Shown piece after piece: positions 49,300-58,447 of a stretch of 64,000 nt of DNA; positions within the stretch are counted from its first letter, which is position 1; each line of letters begins with the position of its first letter. This DNA is from Algorimicrobium hallyeonense (lineage in GTDB: Bacteria; Bacteroidota; Bacteroidia; Flavobacteriales; Flavobacteriaceae). The position numbers and the translations under genes are program-made. The notes under the pieces were generated by a model that ran no database searches, was not told where the DNA came from, and worked only from the letters and a program-made list of their open reading frames with translations. Location: positions 310,001 through 374,000 of the forward strand of contig NZ_JBHSLA010000001.1 in NCBI RefSeq assembly GCF_042657385.1, given 5' to 3'.

Positions 49300-50349
49300 A
49301 TGAAAAAACTCAAAGTTTGGATCACTATAGTTCTTGTATGCGTTGCTATAACTGCAAAGGCTCAAGATGGGAAAAAATTTAAAATTCATACGGTAGCCTT
49401 TTATAATCTAGAAAATTTATTTGACACCATTAATGATCCTAATAAAAATGATGAGGCTAGCCCCATTATGGAAATGAAGGTTAACACAAGTGACATTTAT
49501 AAAAAGAAAGTATCTAACATGGCACGTGTACTAGCTGATATTGGTACAGATACTGCAAAAAATTCACCTGTTATTATTGGTGTTTCGGAGGTTGAAAATC
49601 AAGATGTTTTAGAGGATGTGGTTAATGATCCACAACTTATTTCTAAAGATTATGGCATTGTGCATTATGACTCACCAGATCGTCGTGGTATTGATGTTGG
49701 TTTATTATATCAGAAGAAGTTTTTCACGCCTATTAACACCAGTAACCATGAGTTAATTATTTATGATGATTCTCGCGAACGTGTTTATACAAGAGATCAA
49801 CTTTTAGTAAGTGGAAAATTAGAAGGTGAAATGATTCATATTATTGTTAATCACTGGCCATCTAGAAGTGGTGGTGAGGCCAGAAGTAGACCAAAACGTG
49901 TTGCAGCTGCTGGATTGAGCAAAAAAATAATTGACTCGCTACAAACACTAGATCCGTATGCTAAAATTATACTAATGGGCGATTTAAATGACGATCCAAC
50001 AAATGAGAGTGTAAAGAAGGTTTTAGGAGCCAAAAGCGACAAGGAGGATGTTGAGCTTAAAGGTATTTACAACCCTTTTGAAAAGCTGTTTAAAATGGGT
50101 GTAGGATCTAATGCGTATAGAGACAGCTGGAGTTTATTTGACCAAGTATTAATAACACAACCTTTTTTAGAAAAAGACTACAGTTCTTTACGTTTTTATC
50201 AGGCACATGTGTTCAATAAAAACTATTTAGTAAACAAGAGAGGTAAGTATAAAGGTTATCCTTTACGAAGTTTTGCCGATGGTGGTTTTACTGATGGCTT
50301 TAGTGATCACTTTCCAGCTTTTATATATTTAATTAAGGAAGTGAAGTAA
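49300..50349 (+). CDS. Secreted endonuclease/exonuclease/phosphatase (EEP) family enzyme
   Basis: A 349-residue exported phosphoesterase-fold protein. A signal peptide (about 1-21, ending ITAKAQ) precedes the same catalytic set as the cytosolic paralogue: AFYNLENLFD, GVSEVEN, RGIDVGLLY, VNHWPSR, MGDLNDDP and SDHFP. It is probably periplasmic or extracellular and acts on nucleic acids or organic phosphates. It is divergent from the TonB-receptor/DUF5689 operon, with a shared 142-base intergenic region, so a joint uptake role is likely. Confidence 0.9.
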   Translation: MKKLKVWITIVLVCVAITAKAQDGKKFKIHTVAFYNLENLFDTINDPNKNDEASPIMEMKVNTSDIYKKKVSNMARVLADIGTDTAKNSPVIIGVSEVENQDVLEDVVNDPQLISKDYGIVHYDSPDRRGIDVGLLYQKKFFTPINTSNHELIIYDDSRERVYTRDQLLVSGKLEGEMIHIIVNHWPSRSGGEARSRPKRVAAAGLSKKIIDSLQTLDPYAKIILMGDLNDDPTNESVKKVLGAKSDKEDVELKGIYNPFEKLFKMGVGSNAYRDSWSLFDQVLITQPFLEKDYSSLRFYQAHVFNKNYLVNKRGKYKGYPLRSFADGGFTDGFSDHFPAFIYLIKEVK

Positions 50350-50367
50350 ACAGATACATTTCTCAAT

Positions 50368-50407
50368 AAAAAAAGTGCCTTTAAAATTTATTAAAGGCAC
50401 TTTTTTT
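50368..50407. terminator. Strong bidirectional terminator after the secreted EEP gene
   Basis: AAAGTGCCTTTAA and TTAAAGGCACTTT pair perfectly around a six-base loop, with A and T runs outside. It serves the EEP gene and the convergent membrane-protein gene. Confidence 0.93.
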
Positions 50408-50424
50408 ATTGGATTTATAGGATT

Positions 50425-50865
50425 CTAACCTATCCAGACATTCCATGGAATTTTTGCCAAAATAAGGATTAACGCTATCGTGTAAAAAACAGCTATCATT
50501 CTGAATTTTGCTTTAGAGGTTAGTTTCTTTTTATGTTTAGAATACCCTATGGTAATTAATGCTACTGCAATAATCATGGTTAAGGGATGTTCTACAATAT
50601 TAGAGCGTAAGGTACTATCTTTCATCACGGCACCCATGCCCATCTCGCTAATAATTGATATATAATCAGCTGCAAAATAGAATACAATACCTATAAGTAA
50701 TTGAATGTGTGATACGATTAAGGTAAATAAAGACATTCTGAAATCTTTAGCCGAATATTCCTTTCCTGCCATGGCTTTTACAAGGGCATTTAAAGTAGCT
50801 ACAACTAGGATTAAAAGCACGACATAAGCCCATCCTGAATGCAACATTTTTATAGTATTATACAT
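50425..50865 (-). CDS. Small four-helix membrane protein (cytochrome b-like, uncharacterised)
   Basis: A 146-residue protein with four hydrophobic segments at about 12-30, 45-66, 90-106 and 122-140. Histidines lie near helix ends: His9 (MLHSGW), one in LIVSHIQLLIG and one in EHPLTMI. That layout is compatible with haem binding but proves nothing. Translation may start at Met1 or Met7. I recall the family as an unnamed membrane protein of Bacteroidota. It is monocistronic. Confidence 0.7.
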   Translation of the reverse strand: MYNTIKMLHSGWAYVVLLILVVATLNALVKAMAGKEYSAKDFRMSLFTLIVSHIQLLIGIVFYFAADYISIISEMGMGAVMKDSTLRSNIVEHPLTMIIAVALITIGYSKHKKKLTSKAKFRMIAVFYTIALILILAKIPWNVWIG

Positions 50866-50891
50866 ATTTTAAAGTTTAATAGTTAGTATTA

Positions 50892-50899
50892 CAAATGTA
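50892..50899 (-). promoter_or_regulatory. Possible -7 element for the 50425-50865 membrane-protein gene
   Basis: The minus strand reads TACATTTG, 26 bases before the start codon. The -33 element is not well placed. Confidence 0.4.
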
Positions 50900-50916
50900 A
50901 TAAATAAAGCGTACAA

Positions 50917-50946
50917 AAAAACCGCTTCGGTTTGTGAAGCGGTTTT
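50917..50946 (-). terminator. Rho-independent terminator after the second TonB-dependent receptor gene
   Basis: AAAACCGCTTC (50918-50928) pairs perfectly with GAAGCGGTTTT (50936-50946). A T-run follows on the minus strand. Confidence 0.9.
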
Positions 50947-50965
50947 AGAAATTATCTAATAGTAA

Positions 50966-53524
50966 TTAGAAGTTAAAACGGATACTTGTATTCCAAGTTC
51001 TTCCGTAACCAAAACGACCATTATTACTTGTGTTTACACCTTTATAATTTTCTTCAGGGTTAGCAGAAGCTTGTGTATTTCCATTAACAGCCTCTAAATA
51101 AACTTCATCAAAAACGTTGTTTACGTTCAAGCGGAATTGAATAGATTTCTGATTGTTTTTACCTACTAACATTTTATATGAAAAACCAGCATCAACTGTA
51201 TCATAAGAAGGTAATGAAAGTGGAGCTAATTCTAATGAACCTGAAGAGAATATATCATTATTCCAATTCCAAGCAGCATCAAAACTTGTTCTAGGTAAGA
51301 ACTCATAACTACCATTAATACCAGCAGTAACTTGAGCAGCCTCACCAACACTGAAACCATCAATCACGATTTCTTCGTCATCACCAATTTGAGTACCATC
51401 TTGATTAAATGTTCTTTGAGTAGCATTGTCTTTAAACTGCCATTCACCTAAAGATAAGAATCCATTTAATCTTAAATTATCAAGTGGACGTGTCATTACT
51501 TCAAGTTCAACACCGTAGTGTACTTGTTTTACACCTAGTGTTTGGAAACTTACGAAATCAACACCATCCCTACCATTACTTCTATACTTAACCACATTAT
51601 CCCAAGTAGTATGGTACGCATTTAAATTAGCAGAAATACGACGACCACCATTAAATTGGTATCCAACTTCGAAACCAGTAATTTCTTCATTTTCCGCTTC
51701 TGGTGATAATAACTCATTACTACTTCTATCGTTTTGGTATAGAGTATCATGGAATGGTTGACGTGAGTAATAACCAACATTAGCAAATACTTTATGCATT
51801 GAGCTAATTTCATAAGCCGCACCAGCTTTTAGGTTAAAACCTAAATTATTCACTTTTTCAGAATCTTCAGAAACACCTTCAAGTTCGGCATTTAAAAACT
51901 CTGTTCTTACGTGAGACTGGTTAGATACTGCACCTTGAAAAAAGGCTGAAAAATTATCTTTAACATATTCTAATTGTCCAAAAACACCTGCATAATTAAT
52001 TTTTTCTTCGTAATCATAACCAAAACGTTGTGTGTGATCTGTGTTTGGATTAAAGAACACTTCCCATGGGTTAATTCCACCAGCTTCCGTTAATTGATAA
52101 TCTCCACCATTATAGGCACTATTAGCACTTACTGAATTTATGTTAGGATTTACAAATTCTCTAATATCTCTAAAGTGAAAACCATTATACAAACGGACAT
52201 CAGCACCAATGTTTAAATTTAAGTTTTCTGTTAACTGATTGTTATAGCTTGTTACTAAACCAGCCCAGTTGTGGTTATTATTTGAACCTCTTACATACAA
52301 AAACTCATCTGTATTTCTGTCCGTAATTGCTTGTGCAAAACTACCACGACCCATAGAACCGTAAAGCACCGTTGATAAAGATGATTTATCATTTATTGTC
52401 CAATCCCAGTTTAAGTTAGCAACTGGTTTGTGGTAAATATTACGACCTCCTGGATATGCACCACCATGTAATGTATTTGGGCTATCCACACCGTCAAAAT
52501 TCCATGAATTATAACGTCTACCTCTATCGCTTTCTAAAAATTCGCTAATACGCGCTCCTCCTGCTGCTGCATGCCATTGTGGCGCGCCAGTTAATAAGAA
52601 GTTTAAAGAGTGATTTTCGCCAGCTTGGTAACCAACAGATAAAAAGTATGTTTGACCTTGACCTTGGGTATAATCTACATAACCATCACCTTGCCAGTGA
52701 CCTAATAATCCAGAAAAAGACCAGCCCTTATCACTCACACCCGTTGAGAAATAGGCAGTAGATTTGATGTAGTTATCATTTCCTACCATCTGCTCTACAA
52801 AACCACCTTCTTTTTTATCAATAGTTTTAGTAACAATGTTTACCGTACCACCAACAGATGAGATAGCTAATTTTGATGCTCCTAAACCACGTTGTACTTG
52901 AATAGCATTGGCAACTTCCGTTACACCTTGCCAGTTAGACCAATACATCTTACCATCTTCCATACCATTAATTGGTTGACCATTTAATAAGAAAGCCGTG
53001 TTTGTTTGGTCGAAACCACGTAAAAACATTTGACTCTCACCAAATCCACCATTTTGAACAACCTGAATAGAAGGTGTTGTTTTTAATAATGCAGGTAAAT
53101 CAAAATTACCCGCCTTTTGTTGAATTTCTGAAGCCTTTATAGTAGAAACAGCAATTGGTGTTGTTCTATCCTCGGCTAAATCAATAACACCAGATCCTAC
53201 AATAACAACTTCCTCTAACGTATTATCACTAGTTAAAACAATATTACCTAAATCTTGATTTCCTGTTACTGTTACAGTTTTGGTTCCGTAACCTACAAAA
53301 GAAATTACCAATGTTGCATTTGTCGTGCTAGTAGTAATTGTAAATTCTCCATCAAAATTAGAAGACACACCGTTGGTAGTACCTTTTTCAATGATGTTGG
53401 CACCAGGTAGTGGCGCGTTCATTTCGGCATCCATGATTGTACCTGATACAGTACTTTGAGCCATTGTCATACCAGTAAACAAAATCGCTACTGCTAAAAA
53501 TAATAATCTTGTAATTTTTTTCAT
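50966..53524 (-). CDS. TonB-dependent outer-membrane receptor
   Basis: An 852-residue receptor. Signal peptide (FTGMTMAQ), a CarboxypepD_reg-like domain (about 23-100: STVSGTIMDAEMNAPLPGAN), a plug with FLLNGQPINGMEDG and VQRGLGASKLAISSVGGTVN, and a beta-barrel ending in TSIRFNF. No SusD-like or other surface lipoprotein gene is adjacent, so it is not a classical SusC. The ligand is unknown. It is monocistronic, with a terminator directly after it and a possible -7 element upstream. Confidence 0.92.
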   Translation of the reverse strand: MKKITRLLFLAVAILFTGMTMAQSTVSGTIMDAEMNAPLPGANIIEKGTTNGVSSNFDGEFTITTSTTNATLVISFVGYGTKTVTVTGNQDLGNIVLTSDNTLEEVVIVGSGVIDLAEDRTTPIAVSTIKASEIQQKAGNFDLPALLKTTPSIQVVQNGGFGESQMFLRGFDQTNTAFLLNGQPINGMEDGKMYWSNWQGVTEVANAIQVQRGLGASKLAISSVGGTVNIVTKTIDKKEGGFVEQMVGNDNYIKSTAYFSTGVSDKGWSFSGLLGHWQGDGYVDYTQGQGQTYFLSVGYQAGENHSLNFLLTGAPQWHAAAGGARISEFLESDRGRRYNSWNFDGVDSPNTLHGGAYPGGRNIYHKPVANLNWDWTINDKSSLSTVLYGSMGRGSFAQAITDRNTDEFLYVRGSNNNHNWAGLVTSYNNQLTENLNLNIGADVRLYNGFHFRDIREFVNPNINSVSANSAYNGGDYQLTEAGGINPWEVFFNPNTDHTQRFGYDYEEKINYAGVFGQLEYVKDNFSAFFQGAVSNQSHVRTEFLNAELEGVSEDSEKVNNLGFNLKAGAAYEISSMHKVFANVGYYSRQPFHDTLYQNDRSSNELLSPEAENEEITGFEVGYQFNGGRRISANLNAYHTTWDNVVKYRSNGRDGVDFVSFQTLGVKQVHYGVELEVMTRPLDNLRLNGFLSLGEWQFKDNATQRTFNQDGTQIGDDEEIVIDGFSVGEAAQVTAGINGSYEFLPRTSFDAAWNWNNDIFSSGSLELAPLSLPSYDTVDAGFSYKMLVGKNNQKSIQFRLNVNNVFDEVYLEAVNGNTQASANPEENYKGVNTSNNGRFGYGRTWNTSIRFNF

Positions 53525-53556
53525 TGTATTAAAAAGATTGGTTTTTAAATTTTCGG

Positions 53557-53564
53557 CAAAATTA
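53557..53564 (-). promoter_or_regulatory. Predicted -7 promoter element for the second TonB-dependent receptor
   Basis: The minus strand reads TAATTTTG, 32 bases before the ATG at 53524. The -33 element is unclear. Confidence 0.5.
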
Positions 53565-53689
53565 ACCCTTTAAAGCATATTAACATGAATTTAAGGTTAA
53601 GTTTTTACGCTTGGATGAAGATAACACTTAATGCACGTTAATAATATGATAAAAAATAAAGCTATTAACAGTCTTTTCAACAAAAAAAA

Positions 53690-55330
53690 CTATTTTTTCA
53701 GATAATACTTCAATATTTTAGCAGAGGAGGCATCATGATTGGCAAAAGTGTTATTTTTTATGTCCTGTAAAATATTTGTAGCTAATTGCTTGCCGAACTC
53801 CACGCCAAACTGATCATAACTATAAATATTCCAAACAATGCCTTGAACAAATATTTTATGTTCGTAAAGCCCAATAAGCTTCCCTAAACTCTCTGGCGTC
53901 AGCTTTTTGATGAAGATGGTATTCGTTGGATTATTCCCTTTAAATACTTTAAATGGAACCAAAGATTGTATATTTCCTAAAGATTTGCCTTGCTTTTCAT
54001 ATTCCGCAAGAACATCTGCTGCCGTTTTCCCTTTCATTAATGCTTCGGTTTGAGCTATGAAATTGGAAATCAATTTATCCTGATGATCTTTATTCTCATG
54101 AAGGGATTCCGCAAAGCCAATAAAATCGGCTGGAATTAGTTTGGTGCCTTGATGAATTAATTGAAAAAAGGCGTGTTGCGAGTTCGTTCCTGGTTCTCCC
54201 CAGATTATCGTTCCTGTCTGGTAATTTAAAGGCTGTCCATTTCTATCAACAGATTTCCCATTACTTTCCATAACAGCTTGCTGCAAATAGGTAGCAAACT
54301 GATTTAGATATTGTGTATAGGGAATAACAGCCTCACTTTCGGCATTAAAAAAATTGTTGTACCATATACTTATTAATGCTAAAACAATTGGAATATTTTC
54401 GTTAAAGGCTGCTGTTTTAAAATGTGTATCCATTTTATGTGCACCTTGTAACAGCTTATCAAAGTTATCATAACCTATAGATAAACTTATAGATAACCCA
54501 ACGGCACTCCATAAAGAAAACCGGCCACCAACCCAGTCCCACATGGGAAAAATATTATCAGGGCGAATGCCAAACTCTTGAACACCTTTACCATTTGCAG
54601 AAACAGCAACAAAGTGTTTTGCTATGGAATGTTCTGGAGCGTACTTTAAAAACCATTCCCGAATAGTGTTAGCATTAGAAAGCGTTTCTTGTGTTGTAAA
54701 GCTTTTAGAAACAATAACGAAAAGCGTGGTTTCTGGGTTCAGCTTTTTAATGATTTCATTAACATGATCGCCATCTACATTACTAACAAAATGCGTCGTT
54801 AATTGGTTTTTGTAGAACTGTAACGCTTCAACAACCATAGCAGGCCCCAAATCTGAACCGCCAATACCAATGTTTACCACATCCGTAAAGGGCCTACCCG
54901 TAAACCCCGTAACTTCACCATTTATTACTTGATTAGTAAACGATTGTATTTGCTTCTTAGCTTGATATATTTGAGGAATAATATTAACACCATTTACTAA
55001 AACGGTTGCATTTTCTGGCGCTCTTAAAGCAGTGTGCAAAACAGCACGATCTTCCGTTTCATTAATGCTTTTACCGGAAAACTGACTTTCAATAGCGTCT
55101 TGTAAATGCGTTTCTTTGGCTAGTTTTAGAAGTAAATCTAACGTTTCTTCAGTGATTCTATTTTTTGAAAAATCAACCAAAAAATCATCCCATTCAATTG
55201 AAAACGTATCCGCACGACTATCATCATTAGCAAATAAATCTGTCATTTTCAGGTTTTTCGTTTCTGAAAAATGCTCACGAAGATTTTGCCAAGCCTTGGT
55301 AGTTGTTGGATTCGTTTTCGATAATGCCAT
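53690..55330 (-). CDS. pgi: Glucose-6-phosphate isomerase
   Basis: A 546-residue Pgi of usual length. Family signatures are visible: NIGIGGSDLGPAMVVEAL, SKSFTTQET near the phosphate site, GGRFSLWSAVGL and IIWGEPGTNSQHAFFQL, the last with catalytic Glu and His. It interconverts glucose 6-phosphate and fructose 6-phosphate. Its start codon lies four bases after the M23 gene's stop, so it is likely the last gene of the operon running from DUF3108 and kynA. Confidence 0.96.
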   Translation of the reverse strand: MALSKTNPTTTKAWQNLREHFSETKNLKMTDLFANDDSRADTFSIEWDDFLVDFSKNRITEETLDLLLKLAKETHLQDAIESQFSGKSINETEDRAVLHTALRAPENATVLVNGVNIIPQIYQAKKQIQSFTNQVINGEVTGFTGRPFTDVVNIGIGGSDLGPAMVVEALQFYKNQLTTHFVSNVDGDHVNEIIKKLNPETTLFVIVSKSFTTQETLSNANTIREWFLKYAPEHSIAKHFVAVSANGKGVQEFGIRPDNIFPMWDWVGGRFSLWSAVGLSISLSIGYDNFDKLLQGAHKMDTHFKTAAFNENIPIVLALISIWYNNFFNAESEAVIPYTQYLNQFATYLQQAVMESNGKSVDRNGQPLNYQTGTIIWGEPGTNSQHAFFQLIHQGTKLIPADFIGFAESLHENKDHQDKLISNFIAQTEALMKGKTAADVLAEYEKQGKSLGNIQSLVPFKVFKGNNPTNTIFIKKLTPESLGKLIGLYEHKIFVQGIVWNIYSYDQFGVEFGKQLATNILQDIKNNTFANHDASSAKILKYYLKK

Positions 55331-55334
55331 AAGC

Positions 55335-56621
55335 TTAATCTAGTTGTGTAATTAAATCTTCTGGTGTAGATTCTAAACCATTAGAATTTTGAACATTAAT
55401 AGCGTCCAACTGTAATTTTAAGGGTTTAATGAAATCTAAATACCTAGCTTTTAGACTATCAGAAATTGGTTCTGCTTCTGGTAATTTTTGCTTGAAAGGA
55501 TCTACTTGTTTTCCATTTTTCCAAAAACGATAACACACGTGAGGACCAGATGTATTTCCAGTCATTCCCACCCAACCAATTATATCTCCTTGTTTTACGT
55601 ATTGACCAACCTTTACATTTTGGCTTTTCATATGTAAATACTGCGTTTCGTATGCTGAATTATGTCTTATTTTTACATAATTCCCATTCCCTCTTGTGTA
55701 AGCAGATTTGGTAACCGTTCCATTAGCCGTGGAACGAATAGGCGTTCCTATATTGGCAGCAAAATCGGTTCCTTTATGAGGTCTGATTTTATTTCCATAG
55801 AGCGCAATACGTCTTTTTAAATTATATCGAGATGAAATACGTTTGTATTCCACCGGAGCTTTTAAAAAGGCTCGACGTAAATTTTTAGCTTCTTCATTAA
55901 AGTAATCGCGTAATCCTTTTACTGTATCTGTTTCAAATTCAAACGCATAAAATGGTTCACTTTTATGCTCAAAATATGCGGCTTTAATATGGTCAATTCC
56001 GGCATAAATAGTATCATCAATATACTTATCCGTATAAATAATCTTGAAGTGATCACCTTTTTGAAGTCTGGTAAAATCAATGGTCCAAGCGTAAATATCA
56101 GACATTTTATAGGCTAAAATTAGACTTTTACCACCATCGGAAAGTGTTTGCGACAAATCACTATTAATAACACCAGCAAATTCCTTTTCAACATAGGTTA
56201 TCGGCTTTCGACTTGTAAAAGCATGAATGGAATCTTTAAAATTTAGCACCACATACTCTTCACGATTAGGCTGATAAATAAAGGAAAGAGCTTGTTGCAA
56301 CGAGTCTTTAGAACATAAAACTGTGTATGGTTTTCCTAATTGCAATTTTCTAATATCGAAATCATTTTTAGTCTGTTCTGCAATTTCAAAAATTTTAGGA
56401 TAACCCACTTTGTAACGTTCCATAATAACACCAAAGCTATCTCCTTTGCGAATGGTATCGCGTTTAACAACGTAGTCGTTTAGGTTAAAGCCAAATTCCT
56501 TCAGTTCCTCTGGTGGAATAATAGCTGCAAATTCATCCTCATAAACAGGCTCTGGCTTGTTGTCCTTACAGCTAACTAATGTAAACAATAAGGCAAAAAG
56601 AATTATACATTCTCTCCCCAT
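55335..56621 (-). CDS. M23 family peptidoglycan endopeptidase, lipoprotein
   Basis: A 428-residue predicted lipoprotein. I choose the ATG at 56619-56621 because it starts a clean lipoprotein signal (lipobox TLVSC, Cys18). The frame could extend 26 codons further into kynA without any signal. A LysM-like segment (DTIRKGDSFGVIMERYKVGY) and a beta-rich middle domain precede the C-terminal LytM/M23 domain, with HKGTDFAAN (His, Asp), YLHMKSQ and GPHVCYRFW. The zinc site looks complete. It should cut peptidoglycan cross-links in the periplasm. It overlaps kynA by 19 bases, implying coupled expression. Confidence 0.9.
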   Translation of the reverse strand: MGRECIILFALLFTLVSCKDNKPEPVYEDEFAAIIPPEELKEFGFNLNDYVVKRDTIRKGDSFGVIMERYKVGYPKIFEIAEQTKNDFDIRKLQLGKPYTVLCSKDSLQQALSFIYQPNREEYVVLNFKDSIHAFTSRKPITYVEKEFAGVINSDLSQTLSDGGKSLILAYKMSDIYAWTIDFTRLQKGDHFKIIYTDKYIDDTIYAGIDHIKAAYFEHKSEPFYAFEFETDTVKGLRDYFNEEAKNLRRAFLKAPVEYKRISSRYNLKRRIALYGNKIRPHKGTDFAANIGTPIRSTANGTVTKSAYTRGNGNYVKIRHNSAYETQYLHMKSQNVKVGQYVKQGDIIGWVGMTGNTSGPHVCYRFWKNGKQVDPFKQKLPEAEPISDSLKARYLDFIKPLKLQLDAINVQNSNGLESTPEDLITQLD

Positions 56622-57520
56622 TCTGCTAATTCTTTTTCGCTCCATAATTCTGGAAAAAATATTCGTCTTTGATATTTTGGATGCATATATTTTACCCATT
56701 CGCTTCCTCCTGTTGCTTCTGTAGTTTTACCACCAATGTTTAAATAATGATTGGCGGTATTGTAATGTGCCATAACCCATTTAATATTAACGGTATGGTC
56801 ATAATGACGCATGGCATTTACTAAATCTTTATTTGTTCTAACAGCTTCCGGCAATTCTTTAAACTTGGTCCAAAGATTACTAGTGTTGTAGAATTTCGCA
56901 AATCTAATAAATTCCTCTTTGTATCGTTCTTCAAAAACTGTTAATAAATAACTTTTTTTACCGGTTTTGTAGTCTTTTCCTGCAGCTTGCCAGTATAAAT
57001 GCTCAAAAGCATGCTCAAAAGGTGTGTTTCTGTCTATAGTTTCACGAAAACGATTATCTATTAAATTGATTAATTCTGTAGATGAGATTTCAATTTTTCG
57101 GTATTGGGCACTTTGAAAACCACTTGCAGGCGTTAAGGTGGTTCTAAACTTATTGTACTGCTCTACGTCCATTCCTTCGCGCATAATTTCAAAGGAAGAG
57201 GTTAGCATATCAAAATACCGACTTACACGCATTAATTTTGTTGAAAAGAAATCGGCTGTCAGTTTTTCGGCAGTTGCAACCTGATCAATTTCCCAAAGAA
57301 TCATTTTAAACAGTAATTCGTTTATTTGATGATACATGATAAATACCATTTCATCTGGTAAAACGGTACGCTGCGTTTGTAAATCTAAAAGTGCATCTGT
57401 TTGAATGTAATCCCAATAATTTATAGGCTTACTATATAACAAGCCTTGTAAGTGTACATCTAAATCTTGACCTATATTATCAAACTTTTCTTTTAGTTGG
57501 TTGGTTATGTCGGTATTCAT
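56603..57520 (-). CDS. kynA: Tryptophan 2,3-dioxygenase
   Basis: A 305-residue haem dioxygenase with typical TDO features: an N-terminal YWDYIQTDALLDLQT, then EMVFIMYHQINELLFKMILWE, SGFQSAQYR and the C-terminal TEATGGSEWVKYMHPK. The haem-ligand histidine probably lies in MAHYNTANHYL near residue 253. It opens the indole ring of tryptophan to N-formylkynurenine. No other kyn gene is in the window. It is four bases after DUF3108 and overlaps the M23 gene. Confidence 0.93.
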   Translation of the reverse strand: MNTDITNQLKEKFDNIGQDLDVHLQGLLYSKPINYWDYIQTDALLDLQTQRTVLPDEMVFIMYHQINELLFKMILWEIDQVATAEKLTADFFSTKLMRVSRYFDMLTSSFEIMREGMDVEQYNKFRTTLTPASGFQSAQYRKIEISSTELINLIDNRFRETIDRNTPFEHAFEHLYWQAAGKDYKTGKKSYLLTVFEERYKEEFIRFAKFYNTSNLWTKFKELPEAVRTNKDLVNAMRHYDHTVNIKWVMAHYNTANHYLNIGGKTTEATGGSEWVKYMHPKYQRRIFFPELWSEKELAEWGENV

Positions 57521-57524
57521 GCTA

Positions 57525-58307
57525 CTAATTTTTTACTATAATATTAAAAGGGTGTTTTAAGCCTTTAAAAGCATCCAAATCCGCTCTTAAAGAACCTACA
57601 GCCAAATCGGCTTTAATACGTAAAGGTATTCTATTTTTATCATTTGAAACCCATAATGTAAGGCTTTCTTCCTCTTTAAAAACACGACCTGCCATTACAT
57701 AGGGTCTAAATTTCAAGGTGTTTACTTTTCCAAAATTGGTATTAATTATTTCGGTTCCTAGATAGCGCAATTTAAAACCATAATTTTCTTCATCAAAAAA
57801 CATATTAACCTCCACTTCATCGTTTATTTTCAAGTTTTCAATATCCAGATTATTACGCAAATAATAAAATGTAGATACCATATCTTGAATATTTGGTTTT
57901 GTATCAAAGGTCTTTTTTTTATTATGTTTTATGTTATTAACAAGAGCCTTATGGTTGTTTTGGTCGAATTCTATTTCAATATTCTTGGTATGACCACCTT
58001 CATCAATATCTCTGATAAACTTATAAGGCACATTCAATTTTTTATCAAAATAACTCTCGTACCTATCCTTCACTGCAAAAAACCAACTAACGGCTCCAGT
58101 GGTCCAGCCCTTGCCTACTACATGGTAAACGGGTTTGTTTTTATACATAGATTCGTTAACGGTAAGGGTGGCTTCTCCGGCTTTCATCCATCCGCTATAA
58201 CTCATTTCAAATCGAAACCATTCACCTGTATCAAAGGCACTTTCTATTTGGGAAAATGCGGTGTTTAAGGAAACAATGGCGATTATAGTTAAAAGTATTT
58301 TTTTCAT
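57525..58307 (-). CDS. DUF3108 domain exported protein
   Basis: A 260-residue exported protein with signal peptide (LNTAFSQ) and the DUF3108 fold: GEWFRFEMSYSGWMKAGEAT near 27-46, then MFFDEENYGFKLRY and PYVMAGRVFKEEESLTLWVS. The family is a periplasmic or outer-membrane-associated beta protein of unknown role. It is probably the first gene of an operon with kynA, M23 and pgi, and is separated from hpd by a terminator. Confidence 0.88.
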   Translation of the reverse strand: MKKILLTIIAIVSLNTAFSQIESAFDTGEWFRFEMSYSGWMKAGEATLTVNESMYKNKPVYHVVGKGWTTGAVSWFFAVKDRYESYFDKKLNVPYKFIRDIDEGGHTKNIEIEFDQNNHKALVNNIKHNKKKTFDTKPNIQDMVSTFYYLRNNLDIENLKINDEVEVNMFFDEENYGFKLRYLGTEIINTNFGKVNTLKFRPYVMAGRVFKEEESLTLWVSNDKNRIPLRIKADLAVGSLRADLDAFKGLKHPFNIIVKN

Positions 58308-58373
58308 AAGCTTAATTCTAATTGTAAATACAACAATAACGTTGTTTTTCCTTATAGATTACAAATAGTATTC

Positions 58374-58381
58374 CAAAAATA
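58374..58381 (-). promoter_or_regulatory. Possible -7 element for the DUF3108-kynA-M23-pgi operon
   Basis: The minus strand reads TATTTTTG, about 65 bases before the DUF3108 ATG and just past the hpd terminator. The -33 element is unclear. Confidence 0.4.
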
Positions 58382-58387
58382 TAATAC

Positions 58388-58424
58388 AAAAAAACTCCAT
58401 CGATAATTGTGATAGAGTTTTTAT
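58388..58424 (-). terminator. Rho-independent terminator after hpd
   Basis: AAAAACTCCATC (58390-58401) pairs with GATAGAGTTTTT (58411-58422) with one mismatch, followed on the minus strand by a T-run. Confidence 0.8.
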
Positions 58425-58447
58425 AATATTCATATACGTATTAGGTA

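Noticed and set aside
50966..53524. Second TonB-dependent receptor considered as a SusC of a polysaccharide locus
   Set aside because: No SusD-like gene or glycoside hydrolase is adjacent, and terminators isolate it.
57885..58268. 127-codon plus-strand frame opposite the DUF3108 gene
   Set aside because: Composition is unlike the neighbours and it lies wholly antisense to a family-matched gene.
58328..58349. AACAATAACGTTGTT near-palindrome upstream of DUF3108, considered as an operator
   Set aside because: Short, AT-rich and unmatched to any known regulator site; chance occurrence is likely.
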